A DNA stretch of 64,000 nucleotides from Bettongia penicillata ogilbyi (GCA_023548195.1 JAJHZJ010000121.1:682220-746219); one strand, 5' to 3'; counted from the stretch's first letter, positions 1 through 12,240 are shown. The notes: generated by a model not told the origin, from the letters alone. Program-made: numbers and translations.

Positions 1-556
1 ATTGAATCTGAATAGTGTGATTGATTTGACCCACAGGTGATTGAAAGTTGATCCAATCAAAATATTTTCCATCATTGATTTCTCAGCATGACTGAAATTG
101 CCAGGTTAAATCAGATCAATAGATACAGCACTCTGATGAACACTGGGATACAACAGAAATCAAAACCAGCCCCTTACCTGAAGGACTCTCAATCTAATGA
201 GGAAACAGCCTGCAAACAATTATACCAACTTTAATATAATTTTTAAAAGCGTTTTAACTAGGTTAGCTGGCATGGAAGTCTTGCTTCCTTTTGGTGTAGA
301 AGTGCATCCTGTGTCCTGAGGACTATCACAGGGAAGTCCAAACTCTGAGGGAGCCTATTAAATAGGAAAGGTTATGAGTACAGAGACACTGGCAAGAGAC
401 ACTTGCATGTGTTGTGTCAAGGACCAGTCTGATCGAGTTGTTAGAGGCCCATTACCAGAATGTTGGCCACCAAATAATTCTACTATCAACCGAAGCAATG
501 CAAGAGAAGATCAGTTTACAGATAGAAATGGATGCTGCAACCTACTTTGGTGAAGG
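1..556. other. Unassigned AT-rich sequence
   Basis: No repeat, open frame or splice-flanked exon could be recognised here. It may be unique intergenic or intronic DNA or a repeat too old to see by eye. Confidence 0.5.
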
Positions 557-702
557 GATCACAGGGTCTTAAATTTAAAACCAGGAAGGATTAAAGATGT
601 TATCTAGTCCAACACTCTCATTTTACAGATAAAGAGAAACTGAGACCCAGAAAGATTAAATGATTATTCCAAGGTCACATAGGAAGTAAGTGGTAGAGGA
701 CA
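557..702 (-). mobile_element. CORE-SINE remnant (MIR/Ther-like)
   Basis: The top strand has the order typical of a reverse-complemented CORE-SINE: a 'tctagtccaacactctcatt' junction, an 'acagataaagagaaactgag' core and a 'ccaaggtcacataggaagta' block. The head is missing. Divergence suggests an old copy. Confidence 0.7.
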
Positions 703-1120
703 CCCAATGTTGATGAAACTATTCGATTCTTAATAGACTGAAGTAAAGTATTATATAAAGGAGAACTGTGTAATAAACACTTAAAGCTTAAGAACTTTTC
801 CCTTCCTTTGGCCAATTTGGAACATAAACCATCTTTATATAGGGAACTTTTGATGGACAGCAGTTTCAATCAGACAGCTATATAAGTTGGCTAGTTTTTT
901 CAAAAGTAGAGATTGCTGTAAGTTCAGATTATCCTTTTCTCTGAAAAAGTGCTTGTAAAGTTCTATAAAATCACAAACTTTACTCCTATTAGCTCTATCT
1001 TATAAGAAAAAATTCTTGCATGTCAGGGGATTAATACGTTTTAAGATAAACACACAAAATGAATAATAAATACACAATAAACACACATATCTTTTCAATA
1101 GTCTCTGCTTTTCTTTCTAG
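703..1120. other. Unassigned sequence upstream of the exon-like segments
   Basis: AT-rich with no recognised repeat. The last 20 bases form a pyrimidine-rich stretch ending in TTCTTTCTAG, which looks like a splice acceptor. Confidence 0.4.
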
Positions 1121-1393
1121 CATTTCTATGCCTGCAACACCATGTCAGTTGCCTTTTCCTGGAAAGCCTTCATGAAGGCATCATCTATGGGTAAGCACTT
1201 GGGAGGTTGTGTTACTTTGCACTCAGTATTCTATTTGTTATTATTTTATAAGATTTTGGCAGCATGCTTTACCAAGACAGTTCAGGCTCTACTCGAATAA
1301 TTTTTGATTATTTTAGGTCATAAACAACCTCCCAAGGTTGGAAGGATGGGAGGACAGCAGCCAGGACAACAAGAAGAAGAAGGAAGAATCTGA
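1121..1393 (+). other. Candidate pair of coding exons ending in a stop (unrecognised gene)
   Basis: Segment A (1121-1190) lies between a pyrimidine-rich TTCTTTCTAG acceptor and a strong GTAAGC donor at 1191. It is open in frame 1 for 23 codons with one base left over. Segment B begins at 1317 after a TTATTTTAG acceptor. The leftover G plus GT gives a glycine codon and the frame continues 24 codons to TGA at 1391-1393. The joined 48-residue tail starts HFYACNTMSVAFSWKAF and ends in the acidic QQEEEGRI. The implied intron is 126 bp. I do not recognise the protein and no upstream exon was found. Chance agreement of phases and splice motifs is quite possible. Confidence 0.3.
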
Positions 1394-2951
1394 GATAAGA
1401 GGTACTCAGGAGGCAACAAAAAATGCCTACATTTTCTGTCTCTGTGTTAACTGGAGGGATTACCAAAGAGACCTTCGCAATTGTTCTCCATTCAATGTGA
1501 AAGTTGAAATGATATTTTCCAGAATTACAGAAAATAATGTGAAAAACAGCTGAATTTTCACGCTTTTGAACATAAAGCTCATAGAGCTTGTAGTTTTTGG
1601 CACTGTATGCCATTCATCCTTAATCTTAAATGAAACTAATACATGTAATGATTAACTTGTCATACTTCATGTAACAGTTCAGAACAAAAAAATCAGGTGA
1701 AGCAGGCATGAGAAGTCAGAGCTATTTGTTTCAGTGAATAGACTGACCTCATTAACTTCAGATTAAATTGTTGGAGATGCCAACTACTTTCAAATTCTGT
1801 CTACTTCTGTAGAAGGTACGCTTACTGGAAGGAAAGGTTGCTTGAAACAGGGTATACTTTTATGTTAATAACTCAATTTTATCTTAAGTTTCTATTGATG
1901 CCCTTGCAAAAGTATACCAATACTTTTTTGACATTCCTTGAATACCATTGTCAAGCTTATGTTCTATGTCCCACTTGAAAGTAATGATCAGAGGGTTGTC
2001 AAAGTTGTTACTATTGGAATATAGTTCAAGGAAAATGTATATAATTTTTACATATGCATGGGAGACACTTTATTGGAGGAGAACTTTAAGAATACATTTT
2101 GTTTTGCAAAATCAAATGCTTCTTATGATCAAGAAATAATAAGTATAGGGAGATCTTATATCTCTATCTCTCTTAGACAATTGTGTAATAGCAAAGATGT
2201 AATCAACTGTGGAATATCACTTATGAAAGCCTACCTGTTCCCTACAAATAGAATCATAATAAATACCATTGATGGGTGCATAGATAGTTCTTATAAAAAT
2301 TTATATAGGTAGATATGTAGGCATATGGTATAGTAGTTATTGATATTTCCTTGATCACTTCTTTTTGGTAATAATAATTTATGAGTTTTTCCAGGTGTAA
2401 GAGAGGTATTTGACATCCCTCAGTCCTAATTAATGTAACTAAAAAAGTGCTACCTCAACACCATTATTAAGTGAGAACCTGTCTTTGATCTAGTTATAGA
2501 ATCAAAATTATAAACCAAGTGTAAGCAGTTCCTACACATGTCAATTGACTCAATCTATCAAAGGTGGAAACTAGGTGTGAATTACATGGAAGCAGAAGAG
2601 TCACGCAGAAATGTCATGTAATTAGTTGAAGAGACTCAATCTTCCCCAGGTCCTTGGATAAAACACAAGCCCGTTCAGAATCCTGTCTTGTAGTGGAATG
2701 GCTCCAACCAAACCTCAGGCTCCTCCCTTCACCTTGGCCAGAGAGTGTCCATGTGGAATCAAGTGGTTACACAAGTTTGGACTCCCCATCAGCATCAATT
2801 GCAGTGTTTCTAAAACACTGCCTAGGAAGTCAGGCTTAGGATTCTACAAGGGCAATGACCCTCAGATCTAGCCAGCAAGCTGGATACCAGAGGAAAACTG
2901 CATGATGATTCCACTAAGAAGATTTCACTAAATCCATTAAGAACTTCTGTC
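1394..2951. other. Unassigned sequence
   Basis: No clear repeat or gene. It includes a slightly more GC-rich patch at about 2650-2880 that has a 61-codon open frame but no recognisable similarity. If 1121-1393 is a terminal exon, the following few hundred bases would be 3' UTR. No well-placed AATAAA was seen within 250 bases. Confidence 0.4.
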
Positions 2952-5400
2952 AATATATGTTTATTTAACTCCTACTATGTGCCAGCAGGCACTGTATTAA
3001 GAGTTAAGACTTCCCTTAAGTTCAGGGAAAATAAAGAAAGGAAAAAGATGGCCATTACTCTCAAGGAAACTACATTCTAATAGGTAAATAATGTACAAGT
3101 AGCTACATACAAAAAAGATATATACAGGATAAATTGGAGACAATCAACACAGGGCAAATATTGACATTAAGGGGGATTGGGAAAGACTTTTTCCCTAGGT
3201 GGGATTAGTTGGGATTTGGAGAGGAAGCCAGGAGTTAGCAATGAGGAGGGAGAGAATTTTAGGTATGGGGGCAAGCCAGTGATAATGCCCAGAAATGGGA
3301 AACGAAGAGTCTCATCCAAGGAACAGAAAGGAGGCAAGTGTCACTTGATCTCCAAATACCCAAGAGTGAGTAAGGTATAAGAAGAGTGGACAGGTAGCAG
3401 GGATCAGTTTATGAAGAACTTTAGATGCCAAACAGAAGTTTTTATATTTCATTCTGGAGGTGACATGGTCAGATATCCTCTTTAGGATATCAATCTTCAG
3501 GAAGGCCAATTTGACAGCTGCACGAGCAATGAACTAGAGTTGGGAGAGATCTGAGGCAAGGTATTGCAATAGGCCAGGTTTGAGGTGATGAAGACTTGCA
3601 TCAGGATGGTGACAATGTCAGAAGACAGAAGGGGGCAGAAATATGAGAGATTTTATGAGGGCAAAATCAATAGGACTTGACAACAGATTGGAGATGGGTT
3701 ATGATGGAGTGAAATTAATAATTATACCTAGGTATTGAGCCTGGGTGATAGGAGAATGGGGGTGCTCTTAACAATAATAGGAAGATTTAAAAGAGGAAAA
3801 GGCTCGGGGTGGAAATTAATGAACTCAGTTTTGGAGATATTGAGTTTAGGGTGTTAATGAGACATGCAGTTCAATATGTCCAATAAACAATGGGAGATGT
3901 GAGACTGGAGGTCAGCGGAGAGGTTAAGGCTGGATAAGTAGGTTTTGGAATCACTAATATAGAGATGATAATTGAATCTATGGGAGATGATGAGATCTCT
4001 GAATGAAATAGTATACAGGGAGAAGAGAAGAGGAACAAGGACAGAGTTTTGGGAGACATCCTCTGTTAGTGGGTAAAACCTGGATAAATATACAGCAAAG
4101 GAAACTGACAAGGAGCCATTATACATGCAAATGGAGAATCAGTATAGAGTTAAAAAATAAAATAAAATAAAACAAGAGAAAAGATAGTACCAAGGAGAAG
4201 AGGGTGAATACCATTGCCAAAGGCTGCCATGAAGTCGAGAAGAATGAGAATGAGAAAAGGCCATTAGATTTAGCAGTTAAGAGATCATTGGTAAATGTAG
4301 AGAGCAGTTTCAGTTATATGATGAGACTGGAAGACAAAGAGTGTAGAGAGTTAAGAAAAGAGTGAGAGGAAAAAGAAGTAGAGGTATCAATTGTAAATGA
4401 CCTTTTCAAGGAATTTAGCTACAAATGGCAATGAGATATGGGGTGATAGCTAGTGGGAATGAATGGATCAAGAAAGGATTTTTTGAGGATTGGAGAAACG
4501 TGTATGTTTGTAGGTAGCAGAGAAGAAGCCAGTACAAGGAGAAAAATTAAAGATAAATCGAGAGTAAGAATGATAAAAGAGCAGTCTGCTAGAGAAGACA
4601 GGATGGAACTGGATCACTTGTGAATGTAGAGAGTTTTGTCTTGGCAAGAAGAAGGTTACCTATTTATATGAAAGAGGTAAAGGAGATAGTGGAGGAAGGC
4701 ATTTAAGTGATGTGAGATAAGGAGGAGAGGAGAAGACGGCCTCTCACTGAATGGCCTCCATTTTTTTCCCAGTGCAACATGAGGCAAGATTCTCAGCTGA
4801 AATAGTGAGGGGAGGGGAAGGATAAATAGTCTTGGAAAAGCTGCTCTGATGAAGGAAATAGTGACCCAAATAGGAAGACACAAAGAGATGGCCTTGCAGT
4901 GACAGCCCACTGAGATTATATAACAAGAGTTTTAGTAGCTCCAGTCAGTATGGTTCTGTGATTTTCTTCATCTTCATTCAGCAGCACAAAAGTAGAAATC
5001 AAGGTAAGGGATAATTATCAAGGTAAGGGATAATGGAAATAGTATAGGACTGAAGTTTATCAGGGAGAGATCAGTAGTATGTTAAAGAGGCAGGGTATTG
5101 AAGAGAACACAACAGTGTAGAATTGAACTGTTTCACCAAGGGATGTGGCCAGTGCAGGGATGACGGCATAGGAAAGAATTGAAGTCTCAGGATGAATAGG
5201 ATGGTTAGGGATTGCAAGGTAGAAGGAAAAGTAGAATGACAATGGCTTATGATCAGATATGGGAATTTCAGGGTTCATGAATATGGAAATAGAACACTTG
5301 CTGGTGATATCGAGATCAAAGTTCTGTGGGTAGCTGAGGTAGGTTGGAGGTCACTATAATGAGGAAGCTGAGGAACTGGGAGGTTAGGGTGCTTGAGGGA
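2952..5400 (-). mobile_element. L2/CR1-clade LINE, 3' half with reverse-transcriptase remnants
   Basis: Read on the minus strand, the element ends at the low coordinates with the L2-type terminus (reverse complement of 'actatgtgccagcaggcac' near 2975). Frames at 3854-4126 keep a CR1-clade RT core: VLVPLLFSLY, a short spacer, then YHLYISD where the catalytic YxDD box should be, so the active site is degenerate. Upstream segments at 4744-4926 (ISAENLASCC) and 5060-5278 (SDHKPLSFYF) fit the linker and the end of the endonuclease domain. Several frameshifts and stops separate these pieces, so it is an inactive fossil. The 5' end is not clear. Confidence 0.8.
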
Positions 5401-5435
5401 ATATGTCTAATTTCCCTAATAATAAGAGAAGAGAA

Positions 5436-5698
5436 TAAGCATTTATGTAGCATTTACTATGTGCCAGGAACTGTGCTAAGCAAAAACAAAAATAATTGCA
5501 TTTGACCCTCAAAACAACTCTGTGAAGTAGGTAGGCATTGTTATTATCCCCATATTATAGCTAAGGAAACTCAGCCAAATAGAGGTTAAGTGACTGACCC
5601 AGGGTCACACAACTAGGAAATGCTTGAGGCTGGGTTTGAATTTAGATCTTTTTGACTTCAGGCCTAGCATTCTTCCATTGTGCCACCTAGTTGCCTCT
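5436..5698 (-). mobile_element. MIR-type CORE-SINE, near full length
   Basis: Complete reverse-complement order is visible: L2-like tail 'actatgtgccaggaactgtg', 'ttattatccccatattatag', core 'ggaaactcagccaaatagag', 'gacccagggtcacacaacta', and the tRNA-related head ending 'tgtgccacctagttgcctc'. The L2-like tail is how MIR is thought to use L2 machinery. Confidence 0.85.
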
Positions 5699-6156
5699 GT
5701 ATGGGGAAGATACAGGGAAGGAGAGCATGACTACCATCCAGGAAATGAATTCATTGAATTCAGTCATTTGGAGTGCCACTACCCCGCTTTGCTACATGCT
5801 TCTTCTAACCTTGATCCAACTTTCTCCATGGACTTTTTGTGTAAGTGCATGAAAGTTTCTAAATTTAGGGAGCCATTACCCTTTGTATCAGCTATTTTTG
5901 TTTTATCATCTTAGTAAATATCCCCAACCAAAAGTTAATTAATGTAACTAACAATCAATCTGGAGCATACCAGATGGGGGCTCACGAGTAATTGTGCTAG
6001 ATTGCGATTTAAGAAGAAGGTGAAAAAAAAAAGGTGAGGTCTGGAGCCTACGGGTGAGAGCAGCTGGTTCTCTTTTCAGAGCTTGGGCAAGCACGTGGTC
6101 AAGTAGGAACAAGGAAAGATGAAAGCATTAAGGTCTGAAAATGCCAGCAAATATCT
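5699..6156. other. Unassigned sequence
   Basis: No feature recognised. It could include diverged 5' parts of the adjacent minus-strand L2. Confidence 0.4.
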
Positions 6157-6425
6157 ACATCCAGAGAAAGAACTGTGGAGTCTGAAGATAGATCAGAGCA
6201 TGCCATTTTCTCTTTTTTTATTCTCATGGTTTTTCCCTTTTGTTCTGTTTCTTCTTTCACACAACTAATGTGGAAATGTGTTTAATATGATTGCATATGT
6301 ATAACCTATATCAGAGTGCATACCATCCTGGGGAGGGAAAGGGAAGGGAGGAGAAAAATTTTAGAACTCAGAATCTTATGAAGGTGAATATTGAAAATTA
6401 TAAATAAATAAATAATTTAAAAAAT
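6157..6425 (+). mobile_element. L1 3' end, 5'-truncated
   Basis: Starts in the 'ccagagaaagaactgtggag' block, continues through the T-rich stretch and 'taatgtggaaatgtgtttaa', and ends with a purine-rich segment and an A-rich tail (aaataaataaataattt). The same order is seen at 29310-29606 and 55225-55525. Confidence 0.85.
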
Positions 6426-6689
6426 AATGGCAGCAAAACCCTGGAAAGCAATAATTCAGGAATGAGGTGATGAGGACCTAGACAGACTAGATTGGTCATA
6501 GAAGAAATGAGGAGAAAGAAAATCTTAAAAAGCATTTCAAAGGAAGAATATATAGCATTTAGCAATTAACAAGATAAATGAGCAGCAGAGTCCTGAGATA
6601 GTGATATGCTATTAGCTGTCATCTGGAAGAAGATGTAGAATCCATAGGCTCTTTTATTCATAATTCTGCCAAAGTTCTTGATATATGGG
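6426..6689. other. Unassigned spacer
   Basis: Purine-rich sequence with no recognised repeat. Confidence 0.35.
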
Positions 6690-6916
<227 letters not shown>

Positions 6917-7189
6917 TTATTTCCCCAGGTTTTTCCCTGGTTGCTGAAGTCATCCACAAAGGCAGCAACAGAGAAGAGATTCCTGTGCCTCAGTGAAGAA
7001 TCTTACCACCTAAATACAGAGTCACAAATTATATAATATTGGAAAGCATAAGGGGAGCTCCTAGAGGAGGTAGCAAAGTGAATACTGATCTCAGTGATGA
7101 GAGCAGAAATCTTTGGGCAAGAAGAAAGAATTAATAATATAATAACCAATATTCAGACAGGAACCTTCCCCTAGGAAGAGAGTATAGGC
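6917..7189. other. Unassigned sequence between the (CT)n array and the SINE
   Basis: No repeat or gene recognised. Confidence 0.35.
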
Positions 7190-7345
7190 AGTGCCTCTGA
7201 AGATAGAAGATGTGGGTGATCCGGTGTTCAAATCTTACTTCTGACACGATCTGTGTGACCTTGGGCAAATCACTTAACCTCCATGGGACTCAGTTTACTC
7301 ATTTATAAAATGAGGTCCATGGACTAGGAGAGTTGCTGAGCTCTC
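7190..7345 (+). mobile_element. CORE-SINE fragment (MIR/Ther-like)
   Basis: Shows 'tgtgtgaccttgggcaaatc', 'cttaacctccatgggactca' and 'actcatttataaaatgaggt' in the sense order of a CORE-SINE, followed by a degraded 'ggactaggagagttgctgag' tail. Confidence 0.75.
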
Positions 7346-7387
7346 TTTCAATCTGTTCATTTGCATCTGCTTTCCTGCCTCCTTAAA

Positions 7388-7745
7388 TACTAAATAGTCA
7401 TTGTTTCTCTTTTTCCCAGGAACCCTGAGGGGATTCTCCTCCAAGTTTGATTTTTTTTTTAATTAAAGGGGCCATTCCTTGAGCAACTTCTTAAAGAAGG
7501 GTGTATCTCACTCAAAGTGAGAATGCTATAAGACCTTAGCCTGAAAGGTCCAGGGTCTGCCACTGCATCCTGGGCCATCTCCAGCCATCCTGATGAACAT
7601 CAGGCCACTGGACCCAAATGGCTCAGGAGGAGAAAGTGAGGATGGTGATCTTGCACAGCCCTCCCTCGCTCAAATCAAAGTCAATGGCAAGTCATGTCAT
7701 CATCTTGGTCCTCTTTGAGAACAAAGGACAAACACAGCAACAACT
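7388..7745 (+). mobile_element. RTE-tailed SINE, near full length
   Basis: A roughly 360-bp unit running from 'gtttctctttttcccaggaa' through 'ccactgcatcctgggccatc' and 'tcctgatgaacatcaggcca' to a tail 'ttggtcctctttgagaacaa' plus 'aggacaaacacagcaacaac'. The same unit occurs at 19780-19955, 34184-34337 (minus) and split around RPL23A at 46655-47662. The tail matches the 3' end of the LINE at 12821-13285, which implies mobilisation by that LINE. I do not give a library name. Confidence 0.8.
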
Positions 7746-8180
7746 CTATTGGAACAAGATGACCCTCTGATGATAAGCTCATCACTTCTAAACTCAAGCC
7801 TTGATTGACACTACCTCCCTCACCCTTCTCTCCCCTCTGATTGAAGGGCAGAGTACCAAACTCCTCTCAGTGCCTTTCTTTGTAGAGGACATAAACTACC
7901 CTTTCAATTTCTTCTACTTTGTGTCTGCTATTCTGCCTGGTTTCAACTCCATGGAACAAGACGCCCCCATCCAAGCATCCCCTGGTGATTCCACTCTTTC
8001 CCCATAACATCCCCTTCCTATCTTTTTATATATATATATATATATTGTCTCCCCCTTTCGATTGTGGGCTCTTTGAAGGCTGTGACTATCTTTTTATTAA
8101 TATTTATTAATCATATCCCCAGCATTTAACACAGTGATTGCCACATAATAAGTGCTTAATAAATGTTTACTGGATTGTAT
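7746..8180 (+). mobile_element. L2 3' region and terminus
   Basis: The secure part is 8047-8180: 'gattgtgggctctttgaagg', 'tatccccagcatttaacaca', then 'cataataagtgcttaataaa', the L2 3' terminus. The preceding 300 bases have the pyrimidine-rich character of L2 3' UTR but are less certain. A (TA)n run lies at 8027-8046. Confidence 0.7.
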
Positions 8181-8799
8181 TGGATATCTACATCATATTG
8201 TGTATCTATCTTGAAAGCAAAATAAATTAAAGATCAGAAAGACGCAGAGAATTCTCTCCATCCTCCTTTGATTTAGACTTCTCTCTCCCTTTGTTGCAGC
8301 ATTTTATACAGAATGCTGGTCTGTTTCTGGACCCCTGGCCACCCAAGGAGTTTATCTTTTTCCATTTGTGACTAACCATACAAGGTATTTCTCTTTCCCA
8401 GGACGCCTCAGTTGTCTTCACCCTTGAGATCAGACAACTGCAGATCACAGTAGACTATGTACAGACTCCCTAGTTTCTAGGAATCTCTGAAGGTTCTTCC
8501 CTTTGATTCTATACATCCCTGCAAAGTCTCAGGGCTGTTACCCCTGGCAACCACATCCACCCCCTACATAATATCCAACAGCTGAGACCAAATGCAGTGC
8601 AGTTCCCCAGCTTAGAAAAGGCGAGAGCAGGAAGGAAGCTTTCTCTACATCTACTCTTAGTCCTGTAGTTGAGAAGTCTCTAAATTGAAGTCAGGTAACA
8701 TTAAGAGACTCATTTGTGAAACATTTTACCATTTTCTGATGGAGAAACTGCATAATATGCAAGTAGGGAGACAATATAGGACTTGAACTGATTGAGCAA
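8181..8799. other. Unassigned sequence
   Basis: No gene or clear repeat. A possible degraded SINE core lies near 8700-8770 (catttgtgaaacattttacc). Confidence 0.35.
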
Positions 8800-8940
8800 T
8801 CAAACAAAAGCAACTACTTATTGATGACCTTCAATGTGCCCGGTATTGTACTAGGTGCTGGATATACAAATATAAAAAGCTGGGCAAATGCTACCTTCAA
8901 GGAATTTACATTTCAATGAAATGTCAAAACACCTAAGGTT
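8800..8940 (-). mobile_element. L2 3' terminus
   Basis: Contains 'caatgtgcccggtattgtac', 'taggtgctggatatacaaat' and 'ccttcaaggaatttacattt', the reverse complement of an L2 3' end. Confidence 0.7.
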
Positions 8941-9330
8941 GAGTTCTGGTTCTGATCTTAGCCATGAAATAACTAACAGAAATATCTGCACTATCTGTCT
9001 CACAAGAGTACTATGAGAAAAGTACATTTACAATGTGTATAATACTATGGAAAGAGATTTATCACATACACACATATGTATGTGTGTGTAAATATATTCC
9101 TATTATATATTAATATATTAGTATAAAATAGAAATAAGATCTATTATATAATTGATAATGAATCAGAGAAATGGGATCTTCTATAAGAGCACAGACTTGT
9201 GAAATATATAGCCCTATTGCTATCCCCATTTCACAGAGTAAGAAACACAGGTGAAATCATGTGCCTACTAATAAAATAGCTAGAGTCAGAACCAGCACTA
9301 TTATATAATAGATCCCATTTCTATAGCATT
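8941..9330. other. Degraded SINE pieces and TA-rich sequence
   Basis: 9205-9300 carries a weak reverse-complement CORE-SINE (tatccccatttcacagagta). The rest is TA/TG-rich with short (TG)n near 9070-9090. Confidence 0.4.
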
Positions 9331-9503
9331 ATGTATATATACATGCATCATATGCAGATATGTATGTATGAATACACATACACACATACACACCTATTTT
9401 ATATATGGAGGGGAAAGCATTTACACATCTAACCCATTCTTTTAAATATATTCCAGACATGGACTAGGTCAGGGGTGTATGTGTGTTTGTGTGTGTATAG
9501 GAG
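9331..9503. repeat. TATG/CA-TG simple-repeat cluster
   Basis: Interrupted tracts of tatgtatg, acacatacaca and tgtgtgtttgtgtgtgt units. Low-complexity, no coding potential. Confidence 0.75.
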
Positions 9504-9959
9504 TGTGATAAACTCCCTTAAGCCTTCTGGTGAAACCTAAAATAATGTTTTTAAATGCTGGGATTCAAAGGAAGTCAATTGTATTGAAAGATTGTTATCA
9601 AAAATCAAAACAAGAGAGTTCCTGGACCTCAGGTAGAGAAATTGTGGACTAAATTAATTAGTCTATCAACCAGCATTTATCGGTCTATTCCGGGTGGGGC
9701 ATGAGGCACTTAGGGTGTGTATGGAGGGGGGGGTGGGAGAGGAGGGAAGTCAGAAGAATAAAAGATTTTTCTTTCCTCAAGAAGCTTGATTTTGCCTTCC
9801 CTGCTAATTAGTAACACACATTAAACAATAAGAGAGTAATTAAATGCTAAATTAAGTAATCCTGACTCTAAGTGTCATAGAAATCTAGAGAACAGAGAGA
9901 GATGGAGGGAGTTTCCAAACCTCCCCTTCCCTGCCTAGCTCTGCCACTCTCTGGATCGT
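9504..9959. other. Unassigned sequence with a possible degraded L2 end
   Basis: Around 9660-9800 'caaccagcatttatcggtct' and 'cctcaagaagcttgattttg' resemble a very diverged reverse-complement L2 terminus. A G-run (ggggggggtggg) lies at about 9727. Confidence 0.4.
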
Positions 9960-10115
9960 GGATTCAGAAGTCAAAGGGCTATCTAACCCAAATCTCTCAT
10001 TTTTATAGATGGAAGAACTGACACCAAAAAGTGGAGATAACTTGTTCCAGGTCATCCAAGTAGTAATGAGCAGGGCTGACCCTGATTTCTAAGCTAGCAC
10101 TTTTCCCCACTCTTG
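9960..10115 (-). mobile_element. CORE-SINE remnant
   Basis: 'gggctatctaacccaaatct', 'catttttatagatggaagaa' and 'ggtcatccaagtagtaatga' follow the reverse-complement CORE-SINE order. Confidence 0.65.
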
Positions 10116-10124
10116 TAAGTGTGA

Positions 10125-10207
10125 ATTAATCTCCCGCAGCCCCAGTCCTCACATCTGTGAAATTCAGGAGTGATCTCCAAGGTCCTTTCCATTTCTAGAT
10201 CCATAAT
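10125..10207 (+). mobile_element. CORE-SINE 3' fragment
   Basis: 'cacatctgtgaaattcagga', 'gtgatctccaaggtcctttc' and 'catttctagatccataatca' match the sense 3' part of the same SINE type that lies reversed immediately to the left, so the pair is head-opposed. Confidence 0.65.
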
Positions 10208-11294
10208 CATGGGTAATTCTTGACAGAGGGTATTCAAGCCTGAATATTCTTTGTATTCTTTGCATCAGTCTTTATAAGGTGAGTGTTTTTGTGTATATTG
10301 ACTGATTTTGTCCTTGCTTCCTCTGAAAGTCTTTCCTAGTCCTGTGATCCTAGAGAAAGACCTAAGGAACCTAACAGAGAAGAACACAAATCATACACTG
10401 TACCATGGTTCTGCCAGTGAGCTCTTGTGAGCCCCAGGATTGGGTTCTCTTTCTCCCCTCTTTTCCCTATCTCTAAAATGGGATCAATGCTTACCAACTT
10501 GAATCTTCAAACATTCTGCTAATACTTGGAAAAACAAAAGGTTTACTGTGGCATGCTAAATATTCCTTTAATATGAATTAAAAACTGTAAGCTGCCATGA
10601 CACATAATTGCCTTATCTGTTCTCCAGGACCTCTTTCCCATTAAAAATTTTGGTCTTCCCAAGGAGATGTTCAATTCTAATAGCTCTAAGGATAAGAGAG
10701 CTGGGAGCTAGGATATGGTCAGTTCATATTTAATAGAAGACAATGTAAGTGAATATGCATGTCTGTGTGGCATTTTTTAATGGGAGGACATTGTTATTGA
10801 AGGCTTATTTTTGTTTTAAAAAAAAATCATTGTCATACCATGGCAACCAGATTGGTAGGTGACAGAGAACAGGATGCACTGACAAAAATATCTGTGAAAA
10901 TGACCAGATTGAAGAAATTCTCTAAAAATAAATTCAATGGTACACAGAACAAAATGAAGTGGGCACAATTTTCAAATAGATTTTACTTTGTAGTTTATTT
11001 TATTTTTAAAGGAGATTTTCACTTTGATAAAGCTACCTTCAATCTGGCCCAAAGATGAGAAGAGAAAATAAGTAAGTTTTGAATTGTGCACAAAAGGGAG
11101 AATTATTTGTAGAGCAAGAGAGGCTGTTACCTCCAAACCTTAAAACTGGTATGGGTACCAAAAAGAAAAAAAAGGATGACCTTACAGTTTAAAATTTATA
11201 TTTCCCCACACCAGCAAATTTAAGAAAGTGAAGTTAGATTGTGAATTCAGGATTGTTTTGATTTGCTCCTTAGATTGCTTATGCCTCCCTCTGT
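10208..11294. other. Unassigned sequence, about 1.1 kb
   Basis: No repeat, splice-flanked exon or gene was recognised. The 72-codon frame at 10840-11058 has AT-driven composition and no features of a real protein. Confidence 0.45.
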
Positions 11295-11455
11295 AATATG
11301 CACAATTATTTATACTTATTTAGCACTTTAAGATTTACAGCAGTTTTTTCATGAGAAAAAAACTTTTTTTTGCAGGAGAAATTGCAAAAATTTCTATTTT
11401 TCAAAAAGGGACACTGAGGCATGGAGCAGTCAAATGGTCTAAGGTCGTTCAATCC
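11295..11455 (-). mobile_element. MIR-like SINE remnant
   Basis: 'atttagcactttaagattta' and 'cactgaggcatggagcagtc' keep the MIR reverse-complement order with strong decay. Confidence 0.5.
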
Positions 11456-12117
11456 CATGTGGATTTATTTATCAAAGTTATACTTCTTACACATAATGAT
11501 CTACTTCATCCCCATTCTTCCCTCCTTTTGGTCTCCACTAAATATGTTTTGATGATGTTGATGAGTTTTAAGTATGAAATTTATTAATTCTATATAAAAG
11601 TAGAAAGTGAATGGTGAAGGGAAAACTGAGCTAAGTAGAGCAATACGTATAGTTGGCTGGCATAAAACTGTTAGGAAGAAAGAAAAACTCATTCCAATAG
11701 AAAACACTAGGTAACTAATTTTCTACAACAATAAAAATCTGTTTGGTTGTCCTTCTCTTTACACCCCCCTGTACATACCTTCTTTAAAAGAAAATCTTAG
11801 TGGTGACTCTGTGGGTACAGATTATATCTGAATGGGTATGGAGGGCCTGAGTTTAATAACATTGAACTGAAAATGGTAGAAGAAATTTGGGTAGAGCAGA
11901 CTTCTTTTGGAAAATGCTGAGATCTAAGAAAACAATTTTACCTTGTCCAAGAATTAATGTCAAGTATCCCATAATATGAAAATTGATTTCTGCTACGTGG
12001 AATTGAATGGGATAATGATGTGGAAGCATATACAAAACATTCCATAAACTGTTATAAAAAAAAATTTTCTCCTATAATATATTTCAAGGAGCCATGATTT
12101 CATCATAGCTAAGTAAT
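11456..12117. other. Unassigned sequence
   Basis: No repeat or gene could be supported. Confidence 0.4.
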
Positions 12118-12240
12118 AGGATCATACACCAAGAGGTAGAAAAGATCTCAGAGGCCATCTGGTCAACCTTCTGATCTTACAGATAAGGAAACTGAGTCCC
12201 ACACAGGATGAGTGACTTCACAAAGTCTCAGAGGTTAATA
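12118..12240 (-). mobile_element. CORE-SINE remnant
   Basis: 'ggccatctggtcaaccttct', 'cagataaggaaactgagtcc' and 'cacaaagtctcagaggttaa' are a shortened reverse-complement CORE-SINE. Confidence 0.75.
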
